Assembly (NCBI GenBank): GCA_963854835.1
Contig: OY978530.1
Location: 24,337,937-24,401,936 of the forward strand
Source: Megamerina dolium
Lineage: Eukaryota > Arthropoda > Insecta > Diptera > Megamerinidae
Reading direction: 5' to 3'
Length of the DNA: 64,000 nucleotides
In this document: piece by piece, positions 32,131 to 43,635 of the stretch
How the letters are laid out: each line of letters begins with the position of its first letter
Numbering within the stretch: position 1 is the stretch's first letter
Position numbers and translations under genes: made by a program
The notes under the pieces: generated by a model
Seen by the model: the letters and a program-made list of their open reading frames with translations, nothing else
Told to the model about the DNA's origin: nothing
Database searches by the model: none

Positions 32131-33439
32131 GAAAGGGTTATCCATTTCGCGGTTTCAAAAGTATAGGGCTAGAATTCGACATCTGTCAAACTGAGTTGTT
32201 AAAACAATTTGTTTCTTTTTCAGTTCAAAGTCTGACATTTGCGAAAATGGATCGCTGAACTATCGCACAACGCATTAAAATTGTAAAAACCTACTACAAA
32301 AATGGTGATTCTGCCACAGCCACATATCGTGCTTTAAGAGGAGATTATGGTTTACATAATCGTCCAACTACGCAAGCAATTGGCAAAATTGTGAAGAAAT
32401 ATGAAGAGACTGGATCGGTTACAGATATTGTAAGGCCTGTGCATCATCGTTTCGCTCGTACCACCGAAAATATCGCTGCTGTAAGTGAAAGTGTTGCCGA
32501 AGACCCGAATGTGTCGATTCCTCGTCGTTCTCAGGAATTAGGACTGTCTTACGGCACATTATGACGTATTTTGCATTTGGATCTACACCTACATCCATAT
32601 AAAATCCAGCTCACACAACAACTGAAGCCAGCTGACCATTCACAACGTCGTAGATACGTCGAATGGGTGCTTGACCAACAGGCGGTGGACGGCGATTTTT
32701 CGAACAAAATTTTCTTCAGCGACGAAGCACATTTCTCACTCGGTGGGTATGTTAACAAACAAAATTTTCGTATTTGGGCTTCTGAGAATCCTCAAGTAAT
32801 TGAAGAGAGGCCACTACATCCACAAAAAGTCACTGCTTGGTGCGCTCTTTGGTCCGGAGGTGTGATTGGACCTTACTTCTTCGAAAACGACGATGGAACG
32901 ACTGTCACCGTCAATTCGGAGCGTTATGGTCATATGATAACCGACTTTTTTTTGCCTGCTATTGAAGAATACGACTTAGAGAATATGTGGTTTCAACAAG
33001 ACGGTGCCACATGCCACACAACTCGAGCGAATATGGCTTTATTGCAAGAGAAATTTTCTGGCCGCGTAATTTCTCGTCGTGGCGATATCAAGTGGCCACC
33101 AAGATCATGCGATTTGACACCGCTTGACTTTTTTTTGTGGGGCTACGCGAAAGACCGTGTTTATGCAGATAAACCTTTAACTCTTCAGCATCTAAAAACC
33201 AACATTCGTCACGTTATGGTTGAGATACCGCCCAATAAGTGTCAAAAAGTGGTCGAAAATTACCTCAAAAGAATCGATGCTTGCAACAATTCGCGTGGTG
33301 TTCATTTAAATGATGTAGTATTTCACACATAATGTCAACGTTCAAACTTTATAATAAAAAAGAAATATCATGATAAAAGATATTTTATATGTGTTTTATT
33401 TACATTTACTTTTGAAACCGCAAAATGGATAACCCTTTA
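32131..33439 (+). mobile_element. Mariner-like (maT-related) DNA transposon, nearly complete
   Basis: Inverted ends of 30 bp at 32133-32162 and 33408-33437 differ by one base (AAGGGTTATCCATTT-YGCGG-type). Element length is about 1.3 kb, with the transposase on the plus strand. The left end is embedded in a TA tract, in line with TA target use. A second copy starts at 63783 in the other orientation. Confidence 0.85.
32247..33332 (+). pseudogene. Mariner-like transposase with two stop codons, otherwise full length
   Basis: From ATG 32247 the frame is open to TAA 33332 (361 codons) except for TGA at 32256-32258 (codon 4) and TGA at 32562-32564. The N-terminus has an HTH region (IAQRIKIVKTYYKNGDSA, DUF4817-like). 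The catalytic region has three acidic motifs: FFSDEAHFS, WFQQDGATCH and PRSCDLTPLDF, with 36 residues between the second and third Asp. This makes it a DD-D member of the Tc1/mariner superfamily. The enzyme would cut and paste the element at TA. Only two nonsense changes suggest fairly recent death. The long open frame at 32571-33332 begins after the second stop. Confidence 0.9.
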
Positions 33440-33728
33440 CAATACACCGATTTCTGGAGAGGATATACGTAGTTGAAGTGCTGCTCACTAGGCTTTAACC
33501 TTAGATGGGAATAAGGCTTCATTATCATTATTCCGTAAGCAAAGTAAAAAGGGAACTTATGGGCGATAATGGTAGATTGGATGGCATAAATAAAACGGTA
33601 ATTAGGATCAGCGATTGCCACAAGTATAATCGAGTGGTCTCCTATATAATTAAAATATGTTGATCCAGCTTTCTTGAACTGCCTGATTTTGCAATGCTTT
33701 CCTTAAATTACAAATCACAAATCACATA

Positions 33729-35379
33729 CAGTGGCTCCCAGCTTATTTCGTACAGTGACAGTTTAAAAATTGCTGCAGTCGTAATTCCTAATATAGCAAA
33801 AATTTGAACAAAATATAAATGCCATTTTTGAAAGGAAGGTTTGTTTTTTATTTTCCAAAATTTACTTTTTCAAAATTTTAGTGTTTGACACTATAAAAAA
33901 ATAAAATAAGAAAAAAATAGGAAAATTCATGTCACAGCTTATTTCGTACAGTCTCTTTAAGTTCAAACTAAAAACAAAGTAAGTTGATTTTAATATTTAG
34001 TATGACATCCCTTAGCGTTAATGGCAGCCTGGAGTCTATTTGGCATTGAATCCACCAATTTTTGAGTGATGTCTGGTGTGATTTTTTTCCATTCCTCCAT
34101 TAGTACCTTCTTTAGGTCTTGCTTATTAGAAATCTTGTGTGTTCTTATTTTATTGTCCAAAATAGACCAAAGATTTTCAATCACATTCATGTCAGATGAC
34201 TGTGGTGGTGGAGACATCAAGTGTGGGCAGTTCCAAATAAGCCAAGATTGCAAATCCCAGATTTATGTTTTGGGTCATTATCTTGGTAGTACCGAAATTC
34301 TTCCCGCAAACCCAGTTTGTCTGCACTTTGAAGTAAATTGTTTTTCAGAATCTCGAGGTACTTCATTTTGTCCATTGTTCCCTCAATAAAAACCAATTCA
34401 CCTACTCCGGCTGCTGACATACAGGCCCAAACCATCACGCTACCGCCACCATGCTTCACTGTGGGCTTAAGGTTCTCCTTGTTTAGCTCGGTATTCGCTT
34501 TACGCCAAACATATGACATTCCGTCCGAGCCAAAAATATTAAACTTAGACTCATCCGCGAAAATAACGGTATTCCAGAACGCAGGAGTCTTAATAATATG
34601 CTCTTTGGCGTAGTCAAGTCGGCGTTGTATATTCATTTTTGAAATGAATGGTTTCTTTCGGGCTACTCGACCGTTCAAGTCATGATTGCGCAGCACACGT
34701 CGGACAGTTTCAGCACTGGATGATTTTCCTATTTCACGCTGAACCTCTGCAGCCAACTTCGGAGTGGATAACTTTGGATTTTTCTTAATTTTTCGTACAA
34801 TATAACGCTCGTCTGATGCGTTGAAAATCTTATTAGGTGCTTCTCTGCCCTTGTTCTCCAACCGATTTTCGCGAACGAAGCGTTGAATGATGTATTGGAC
34901 AGTTGAGGCACTTAAATTTGTCATTTCAGCAATTTTTCGCACACTCTGACCTTTCCTAAAATGGTTAATTACCAGTTTACGCTGTTCCATCGTTGTACGA
35001 TGACCCATAAAGCTAAATGTTTAATTTACAGCACTTTAACTATTTAAAATAATAATAATAAAAATTGTTATAATAGTTAAAAAGGTCCAAAAACTCATAC
35101 AATTCAAAAAAACTTTGTAACTGCGCGGCAGAATGAAACTTACTTACATTGAAGTTTGTGTACGAAATAAGATGTGAGCTGAAAATCAGCTGATCAATAG
35201 TTTTTCTCTCTTGCATAACAAAAAGAAAAATTTTTGGGGTTCCCCGTTTTCTTATTAGGTTTACTAAACACATACACAGACATCTACATTCAAAACTTAT
35301 CGATAAGTTTTTTAGTTTCGATGTTACAGCCATGTACATAAAAATATATACACTGTACGAAATAAGCTGTGAGCCACTG
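33729..35379 (-). mobile_element. Tc1-like transposon with IR/DR ends
   Basis: Outer inverted repeats of 29 bp (33729-33757 and 35351-35379; one mismatch) are each bordered by TA. A second copy of the ACAGCTTATTTCGTACAGT core lies about 200 bp inside each end (33933-33951 and about 35159-35181), giving the two-site IR/DR layout known from Sleeping Beauty and Minos-type elements. Total length 1651 bp. Confidence 0.9.
33990..35008 (-). pseudogene. Tc1-like DD34E transposase with one frameshift
   Basis: Starts MGHRTTMEQRKLVIN and is open for 263 residues to 34217, covering a paired HTH DNA-binding region (RKIAEMTNLSASTVQYII) and catalytic motifs VIFADESKFN and YYQDNDPKH. A single-base loss near 34250 shifts the frame. 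The other frame (33990-34253) continues SWLIWNCPH...SSDMNVIENLW, giving the catalytic Glu 34 residues after the second Asp once the shift is allowed for. Ends ...RLQAAINAKGCHTKY. One lesion in an otherwise complete gene means a close relative may be active elsewhere in the genome. Confidence 0.9.
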
Positions 35380-35657
35380 TATAAAGAAGATATATATTTT
35401 ACCGTCTATAGCACTAATGCAATTTGGAAAATCCGTATTGCTCATGAAATTCTTTTGATATATTTCTCCAGTCACTTTCATTATTAGGAAATTTCATAAA
35501 CTCGTCGTTGAGCACCAAATATACTGCAGGAATGTATTCATTTAAAATTTTAACCTTGTATGGAACACTTTAATTTTTACTAGTAGCTAGATATCGCAAG
35601 AAATGCTAATGGGGTAGTGACGCGATTATATAGCCTCTACTATCTACTACTACTCTT

Positions 35658-35834
35658 GTCAACCTCACCTACACGACGGTGCAACCTTTCTATAACAGAA
35701 AAGGCTCTGACGACGCAACACTTTAAGCTGAGATGTTGAGACTATCCAATTGTCAAGCTCACCTACACGTCGGTGCATCCTGTCGATAACAGAAGAGGCT
35801 CTGACGACCCAACACTTTAAGCTAAGGTGTTGAT
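35658..35834 (+). repeat. Two tandem ~94-bp repeats in a probable LINE leader
   Basis: Copies begin at 35658 and 35752 with GTCAA(C/G)CTCACCTACACG and share GGCTCTGACGAC and CACTTTAAGCT. They precede the plus-strand LOA ORF1 by about 300 bp, so they may be its promoter repeats. Confidence 0.75.
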
Positions 35835-36109
35835 GTACGCGTGTCGAGAGCTGAATGGCTGGTAGTGTTTAAAGAACCAAGTCGTTAACGGTTCCCTTAG
35901 ATGCCCAGGTAAGGTCGGATGTATTAAGTACCTTATTCTGCTATACTGGCTCTGATAGGTGGACCCTACTTTCCAGTAAACTCGTGGGAATCAAAACGGA
36001 AAACATACAGCATAAAAAAAAGCAAAACAAAAATAGGAAGAAAGGGAGAACGCCCTGAGAGTGCTTTTGGAAGACAAGCTCTTGGCCAGTAGTCAGGAGG
36101 GCGACAAGG

Positions 36110-37080
36110 GTGGCAGACATAGCATATCACCGATCCAAACATACCATCTACGTCAACAAAGGGAGTACACCAGCCACAGTGGCCTCCAAGAAGTCGAAGA
36201 AATCGTCCGGCACCATGCTCAAAGCGTGGTATCAAAGGTCGCTTTTCATCCTTGATAAGATAGCCAAAAACAAGAGAGATGGTCAAGTCCACGAGCGGGA
36301 TGCCGAGGACAAGGCCAGGTACGAGGCGGTGGTCAAACAGTACGAGACCTCCATCGCAAATAGAGCAGGAAAACCACAACAACACATGGGTTCGAAGCAG
36401 ACGTCGAAGCGGAATCGGTCACAAGACGTGACCGATCACCCGGTGAAGAAAGGCAGGTACGCCAAGCAGTGTGGAACTCTATTTAGGGACAGCTACCTGA
36501 GATGGTCGTCGAATACCTCTAGAAAAAACAGACTCGAGTTCCTGCCTTCAACTGCGAAGAGATTTGTCGCGGCTGTCGGGTGATCAAATGCTCGGATCAA
36601 ATGCTCGAGGGAATTTCTGGGTGAATGCGTAACTAAGATTAGTAACGCATGGTATGGTCTTTTGCTGAAGATTATCTCGGCTGCGGAGGATCCCAGGAGG
36701 CCTAAGGCGCGTATTTGGTTGCCCAAAATGGAAATGAAAATGGGACAAATCAACGCTGATCCAATGTTTGAAGCTGCAGAACCCAGGTGTCCCAACGGAT
36801 GACTGGTCGGTCATTAAGATCGAAAAGCAGCAGCGCAACTGCTAGCCAGTCCTCTGCTCATCTGCAACGAGTTGCTAGGGGCACTCGCGCAAAGAGAAAA
36901 TAAACTTCGGTTTGGCATCAGGTAGGCCAAAATGAAGGTGTTTCTGGACTCGGTGGCTCTGGATGGCAACATGGATAAGGTTGATGACGCCAAGAAGCTT
37001 CTACAGGGGCTTAAGCTGGCCGATCCGGTCAGGGAAGGTGCTTCGTCATCAGCCGAGCTAGCTGAAAGTGAGCAGTAAAT
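36110..37080 (+). pseudogene. LOA-type ORF1 (DUF4780-like), plus-strand copy, broken
   Basis: The first frame (36110-36583) gives a basic N-terminus with KSKKSSGTMLKAWYQRS and KKGRYAKQCGTLFRD. After frameshifts the DUF4780-type region appears in pieces: RIWLPKMEMKMGQ, NDWSVIKIEKQQR-like sequence near 36790, and NKLRFGIR. The C-terminal part is acidic (SSAELAESEQ). Diverged from the array ORF1 but with the same order of motifs. Confidence 0.65.
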
Positions 37081-37107
37081 CAGCAAACAAGGAGATGCTG
37101 AGGGTGG

Positions 37108-38795
37108 GTGATTAGCTTGCTGCATGCCAAAGCAGCCTCGGACAACCTCACAATCCTTCTCAGAGAGGAGGACATCGACATCTGCCTTATACATCTGCTG
37201 TTACAGGGGCGACTTACCTACCTTCACTTTCCCAGGTTCAGAAACCTTCAGTGGGTGAGAAGAAGTCCTCGATATTACACTAACCATAAATTCTCCCGAC
37301 CTTGTAATTCGTAACTGATTAGTTTCGCAACGAAACTAATCCCTGTCGGAGATTCTTTGATCTAGGCTGGGAGCGGGAGATTAGACCACCACATAGAAAT
37401 CCCAAACTACCATCTTGGAATCTATATGACAAGGTAGTTAGCGATAGACTTCGTAGAAATAAAACCACCACCGAGTTCCGTGAAAATCTGGAAGACCTGG
37501 CCAAGTCTCTAGAAAAAAGTTTTCAGGTGGCGTACAAAGTTGCATGCCCCATATCGAAAAGTAAGAAGAACTTCCCGCCGTGGTGGGATAGGCAACTGAG
37601 TGACCTGAGGTCCAAGCTCAAAAGGACCTTTAATATTTGCTATGCAACGGGTGACTTTCAGGAGTATAGGGATTGCCTAAGGGAATATAAAAAAGCTATA
37701 CCGACTGAAAAGACAAAATCTCAGGCTCAGCATGACTCAGCAAAATCCTGGCAAAAGATCACTCATTTAAAACCTTTATAAAGCGCGAAGGTGGCATTTG
37801 GGCGGAATCGGCTGCCGAAACTTTAGATATCCTCATAGATACCCACTTTATAGACAGTCCTGAAGCGGAAACGGAAGGAAGTGAATCGGTACAGCAGGAA
37901 GTACCGGTGGTGCTGCTGAATACAATCACGACTGAGGAGAAAATGGGTTGGGCAATTAATAGTTTCCCATCGTTTAAATGCCCGGGGGTAGACGGTATTC
38001 TCCCTATCATGATGCAGAAGACTCCGAAATCTTTGGTCAAGGAGCTAAAGGAAATCTTCCGTGCTTGTATTCGCTACAACCATATTCCAACTACATGGAG
38101 AAGAACAAGGGTGGTTTTCATCCCTACATCGGATAGAAGAGGACATGAATTTTCCAAGGACTTTAGGCCAATAAGCCTTATGTCCTTCGTATTAAAAACT
38201 CTAGAGAGAATCTTAGACTTACATATACGGGAGCTTCTGGATGAGCAATTTCTCTCTACAGTGCAACAGTGTGTTGGTGCTATTGGGGCCTGTCGCACCT
38301 GCTGCTTTAAATCCTACTTTGAACCTCCTCCCAATTGAGTGGCACATACTATGTACTCCATCGCAAACGACACTCAGACTCAAGGAATCTGGGTGTTGGA
38401 AGTTTACTCAACAAGGACACAGTAGTATCCTTAGACATGTACCTATAGATATAGGTGACAGCAAGACGGTCTTTTGTCCTCGTGAGCTGGATTCTGAGAG
38501 TGGCATCAAAGCTGTATTTCCAAGTAGGAATGAATGGAAGAAATCTGGGATCGTGGCCGGTAGGGATACACAAATTTTCACTGATGGTTCCGAAATGAAC
38601 TCTGGAGTTGGAGCAGGAATCTTCTCGGAGTCCTTAGAAATATCAACGTTCGTAAAACTCCTCTCTTACTGCAGTGTGTTCCAGGCGGAAGTCGCGTATG
38701 ACTTTGCAAGCATGCGAATTGCTCCAGCAGAGGAACATAACTGGAAAGGTAACAATTCTCTCCGACAGCCAGGTAGCTTCAAAGTTTTTATTTAA
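37108..38795 (+). pseudogene. LOA-type ORF2, plus-strand copy, with two internal deletions
   Basis: Endonuclease start LHAKAASDNLTILLREEDIDICLI at 37123. Most of the endonuclease is then missing. The linker resumes at about 37320-37780 with CPISKSKKNFPPWWDRQL. The RT fingers and start are at 37907-38270: FPSFKCPGVDGI, TTWRRTRVVFIPT and FRPISLMSFVLKTLERI, exactly the part missing from the tandem array. The RT palm is deleted and the frame jumps to RNase H at about 38300-38795 (LLPIEWHIL, IFTDGSEMNSGVGAGIFSESL, FQAEV). It is cut where a mariner-like relic starts. The copy is useful for interpreting the array deletions. Confidence 0.75.
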
Positions 38796-38821
38796 TAGAT
38801 TCATCTTTAAATTTAACGTAA

Positions 38822-39770
38822 ATGGAAGATTGGGATAATGAAACAAGAATTTGGATTGTGCGCCGCTATCACGCGTTGCAGTCCGTAGTTTCCGTCCTAA
38901 GGGAATATAGGCGCACGTTTGGCGGTACTCCTCCTAGCTGGTGGACTATAATGAGGCTATTGAAAAATTTTGCCCAGTATGGGATAATCGCAAGAAGACT
39001 TTATCATCGCGAATCCTCAATTCGGACTCAGGAAACAATAGCTGCTGTAGCTGCTGCCATACACGCCTATCCCACAGTTTCGACAAGGAGCTTATCTGCT
39101 CAAATGAATATCAGGAGATAGTCATTGCAGACGATTATGCATAAAGATTTAAACTTATTCCCGTATAATATTCAACTAACAAGTCAAGTGAATGCAGCAA
39201 ACTTGCCAATTCTCTTGGAATTTCGAGAGAAGTTCCTATAAATGGCGGGAGAAGACGAAAACATCTTGACCTGCATTTTTATGTCTGACCCATTTTGATT
39301 TGAATGTCAATGTTAACAAACAAAATTCTCGGATATGAAATGATTCTAACCCACATATGTATACTCCATCAGATGGAATTACAGCCACTTCGCGGCACAG
39401 TGTGGTGAGCAGTTTCATCAAAATGCATTGTCGGACCCTACTTTTTCGAAGAAAACGGAGTTACTGTTACGGTCAATGGAGACCGTTACTTAAAGATGTT
39501 GAAAGAGCTTTTCTTTCCAGAACTACGCCGAAAAAGAATCCTTTTCAACTCTGTGTAGTTTCAACAAGATGGTGCAACTGCTCACATAGCCAGGACTTTT
39601 ATGACAGAATTGCAGAGAAAATTCCCCAATAAGTTGATTCCAAGGAACTTCACCTGCCGTTGGCCCCCAAAGTCTCCTGACCATACTCCATCTGATTTGT
39701 TTCTTGTGGAGATATTGCTAACAAGAAGTATATAAAACCAAACCTACAAATTTCAATGATTTAAAGCAAT
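38822..39770 (+). pseudogene. Mariner-like (maT-related) transposase relic
   Basis: Begins MEDWDNETRIWIVRRYHAL with an HTH region (VVSVLREYRRTFGG, then STRSLSAQMNIR). Stops and shifts follow. Catalytic motifs are visible in separate frames: FMSDP-FDFE-like near 39285, FQQDGATAHIARTF near 39558 and PPKSPDHTPSDLFL near 39665. Same broad group as the element at 32247 but a different, older family. No inverted ends located. Confidence 0.7.
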
Positions 39771-39780
39771 TCATAAAAAT

Positions 39781-40143
39781 AAAAAAAAATAAATATGTGG
39801 CACTTAAAGCCCCAAAGGGCTCATTGGCCGAGCTTTTCTTCCATTACTGTTGTGCGTCTTAAATTTGGACAGTATTAGAATGGACCTACTTATTTTAGCC
39901 GGTTCCGAACGGCAGAACACTTGTGACATCACTTTTTCTGAACTTTGTCACAGAGTTCTTTTTAGAAGCTTTTTCATGGCAAGTTGTTACTGTCGGAAGA
40001 ATTGCCAATTGCTTGCCGACAGGTGGGTAGCGTTCGAAAGAAAAATCTTTTCGATATTAAATTTGTTATGCATCAGCCGGGTATTGAACCACGACCTACA
40101 GATCAGAAGGCGAACACACTAACCACTGAGCTACGGCACCCAC
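39781..40143 (-). mobile_element. tRNA-derived SINE, copy C
   Basis: Full-length copy with A and B boxes on the minus strand (B box GGTTCAATACC carries one change) and an ATTT-rich 3' tail at the left. Target duplication not clear. Confidence 0.8.
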
Positions 40144-40426
40144 CATTCAAACCTTAAATGAGGCAATTCTTGCTACAACCCTCCATGCAGTAATAAATAA
40201 CTCTTTGATAAGATGTCTCACATGCGTCATTGAGCGTGGAGGCCATTTAAACTCAATTATTTTTAAAACTAATTAACCTATGCATAATAAAAATGTATTA
40301 TTTTTTAAAGAAAAAAAAAGAAAAAGAGAATTAAATGAATTTAAGAAAAAGCATTTGAGTTCCTTAATGTAGCAATATTCATCAGCCACCCCGTAGTTTA
40401 AAAGAAAAGACCAAGTGCATAAAAAT

Positions 40427-41143
40427 CGATGATCGATTAAGGTCGAACATATAATGCGACGAAAGTCTTCTCTGTTCTTCGCTTGCTGGCGCCAATTGGA
40501 TCTTCCAAGCGCCGTCAAGTTACTAAACACTTCGTTCTTCCAACGGATTAAATACCCTCTTCGCCGGAGCGTCTTCTTCCATTCGCTCGACATGACCCAG
40601 CCAGCGCAGCCGCTGGATTTTGATTCGTCTGACTATGTCAATGTCAACGTACAGCTCATACAGCTCATCGTTGTACCTCATACGCTACTCACCATCGACG
40701 CAAATGGGTCCGAAGATCATAAGCAGAACTCTTCTCTCGAAAACTCCAAGCATCCTCTCATCCGTGGTGGAAATTGTCCGTGCTTCTGCGCCATATGTTA
40801 GGACAGGCATGATGAGAGACTTGTACAGTTTGATTTTCGATCTTCGAGAGAGAGCTCGACTACTCAATTGCTTACTCAGCCCAAAGTAACACCTGTTAGC
40901 AAGAGTTATCCTATGCATGATTTCCAGGCTGACGTCAATACAGCTGTTGATGTTGGTTCCAAGATAGACGAAGTCCTTCACCGCCTCGAAAGTGTAATTG
41001 TCAACAGTGACGTGTTGTCCAAGATGCCGGGACTCTTTGTTTGTAGACACTAGGTACTTTGCCTTGTCTTCGACGTGACTCTCATTCCAATTCAGAGAAC
41101 ACTGGACTGATTGCTCTCGAGTTGATGCCGATTATTTTAATAT
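40427..41143 (-). pseudogene. RTE-clade LINE fragment, copy 1 (RT C-terminal half)
   Basis: Frame 40685-41050 reads HVTVDNYTFEAVKDFVYLGT, then ITLANRCYFGLSKQLSSR and YKSLIMPVLTYGAEA, typical of the RTE RT thumb region. A second frame to the left (40273-40593) includes WKNEVFSNLTALGRSNWR from the C-terminus. 5' truncated just after the YADD region. Confidence 0.75.
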
Positions 41144-42860
41144 AACACATAATATTTAACCGTAAATTATTTTTGAGAACCACGGATAACTGAGAAATAA
41201 ATATAATTTAAACTTCTGAAATGCATCCGCCATAAAAGTTACTATTGCTAATGTAACAAAATATTTAATGTTCTTGTTTCGTTTTCTGTACGTTGAAATA
41301 ATAAAAAATTGAACATAAATTATTTGAAAAATTTAAGGGGATTACACTAATTTTCAGTGTAATATTTAAAAAATGATTTTTTAGATCGTTACTTATAAAA
41401 AAAAGTTTTAATTTTAACCAATTAAAAAAATATGGTTTTCACCTTAATTCAAAAAATGTAAAAATAATTTTAAGCAAAAAAATTTATTTAATTTTCAATA
41501 AATTTAATAAAAACATAAATATTTTTCTTATTTTTATTATGAATCACGAACTAAATATTAGATATATTAGATCCTCATCCCATTTTTATCTCTAATGTCT
41601 CTATCGTAGAACATTGCATGACCAACACCCACGTTGATCTTGTAATAATAATAATAACATTTTCAACTATTTTAACTATAATTCATTTTTTAAATGAATT
41701 ATAGTTCCGCGACAATAATTCATTTCGCTACATTTTGAGAAACAATTTTTGCATATAATACTAATTTACACCAGAAATATGGTTGACTTAGACGAAGTAC
41801 TTTGTATGTTATGGGGTTTTGAAAGGGATAATTTAAAGGAAGTTTTTAAGATAATTCCGAGGCTTAGTATGGGAGCTATATACAAAGTAGGCGTGGCTTT
41901 TCCTGTGAATCTAATTAATTTTTCAATATTAATCCACACCTTAAATTTGGTTGTCCTACGCTGAATAGTTCGTAAGTTATAGCGGTTTAACTTTTTTTGT
42001 AATTTTCGAAAATTTGTAGATGCGAAATGGTAGAGCCAATAAGAAGTGGGCGTGGCACACTGATTTTTTGCAAGATTATTTTCGACTACTATAATAATCT
42101 AAGTGTAAATTATGGTTATTCTAGACAGAAGATTGCAGAAGTTACAGGTGTTTCAATTCAAAAGAAGTACAGATACTTTGTATGGGAGCTACATTTTTCG
42201 CTGGGATATGTAGTAGTATAGGGTAACTCTGTGTGCTAAATATTGTTGTGTCAGATGGTATATTAAGTGAGTTATAGCAAGTTAAAGGTTTTGAAAATTC
42301 CGAGGTTAGTCGCTTTGAATGCTTGGTGTGGGCGTGGCTATTGATCGATCATGTCCAATATCCCAATATCCGTACCCTTGGATCATAGATTCCTTGTGCC
42401 AAATGTCGTCAAAATAGCTCAATATTTGCTCAAGTTATCGTGCGAACCAGCCAGGTGACGGACGGACGGACATCGTTAAATCTAAAATTTAAACGACACT
42501 GCTCACGAATATATATACTTTTTTGTATCTCCGGCGATTTTAACAAGTGGTTACAAACATCTGACCGGAATGAATATACCTTGCATATTACATTATGCAG
42601 GGTATAAAAAGATAGGTTCATTCGGGGCGCTATATTTATTTCTATCATTCTTGAGTACATCATACTATTGTGCATATATAGGTATATACATATATGTATT
42701 CTGAGAAAGTGATTTTTTTATATTTTGATATGGCCTCAGATTGGAGGTAGAAAACGTCCAGGGGAATTAGATGAAGCATTATTTCTAATCGGTTCGTGGG
42801 TGTAGTTCTCAATGCGCCTGTAATTATTATACAATCCGAACATTGTATTTTACAAAGTGG
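41144..42860. repeat. Probable dispersed repeat, class unknown; no gene recognised
   Basis: From about 41880 to 42612 the sequence contains GGGCGTGGC words, GACGGACGGACGGACATCGT and ends GCAGGGTATAAAAA. This style is familiar from interspersed repeats of higher flies, but I cannot name the family. 41144-41880 is very AT-rich. Frames here (such as 41749-41964) look accidental. Confidence 0.4.
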
Positions 42861-43259
42861 GTTTCGGTGGGATGCTTTCTGCAGTCCACCAGATTAGGGT
42901 CCCGTATGTTATGACAGGTCTAACTACAGCTGTATATATCCAACGCATGACATTTGGTTTAAGACTTCATGTGTTGCCTATTGCCCTGTTGCAGGCATAC
43001 AACACGACTGATGCCTTCTGGACCTTGCTTTTAGTGTTCTGTTTCCAGTTTAGCTTCTTATCTATGATTAGTTATGTAAAGTTAGCCTCTGCTTTGTTGG
43101 TCGAGGTTAATGTTGTTGAGTCTCAATTATGAAAAAGCTTTGGGCTTGTAATATCTGGTGAACAGAACCACTTCTGTTTTCGACGGGCTAACATTTAAAC
43201 CACGGGTGGTCGCCCATCTGCTAACTTTGCCTAACGAGTTTTGCATAACTTCCCTTATA
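42860..43259 (-). pseudogene. LOA-type ORF2 RT thumb fragment, second minus-strand copy
   Basis: The minus strand reads EVMQNSLGKVSRWATTRGLNV and SKTEVVLFTRYYK, then after shifts the LOA-type thumb (KLNWKQNT, PVITYGTLIWW-like pieces). It continues the ORF2 of the copy at 43636-45355 across a SINE insertion. Confidence 0.65.
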
Positions 43260-43615
43260 AAAAAAAATAAATATGTGGCACTTAAAGCCCCAAAGGGCTC
43301 ATTGGCCGAGCTTCCATTACTGTTGTGCGTCTTAAATTTGGAGAGTATTAGAAGGGACCTACTTATTTTAGCCGGTTCCGAACGGCATAACCCTTGTGAC
43401 ATCACTTTTTCTGAGCTTTGTCACAGAGTTCTTTCAGAAGCTTTTTCATGGCAAGTTGTTACTGTCGGAAGAATTGCCAATTGCTTGCCGACAGGTGGGT
43501 ACCATTCGAAAGAAAAATCTTATCGATATTAAATTTGTTATGCATCAGCCGGGGATTGAACCACAACCTACAGATCAGAAGGCGAACACACTAACCACTG
43601 AGCTACGGCACCCAC
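43260..43615 (-). mobile_element. tRNA-derived SINE, copy D, with target duplication
   Basis: Best preserved copy: about 356 bp, head GTGGGTGCCG at 43615, A box TAGCTCAGTGG, B box GGTTCAATCCC and an A/T tail at the left. TTGCATAACTTCCCTTATA (43241-43259) and TTGCCATAACTGCCCTTATA (43616-43635) flank it as an 18-20 bp target duplication. It interrupts LOA ORF2. Confidence 0.9.
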
Positions 43616-43635
43616 TTGCCATAACTGCCCTTATA

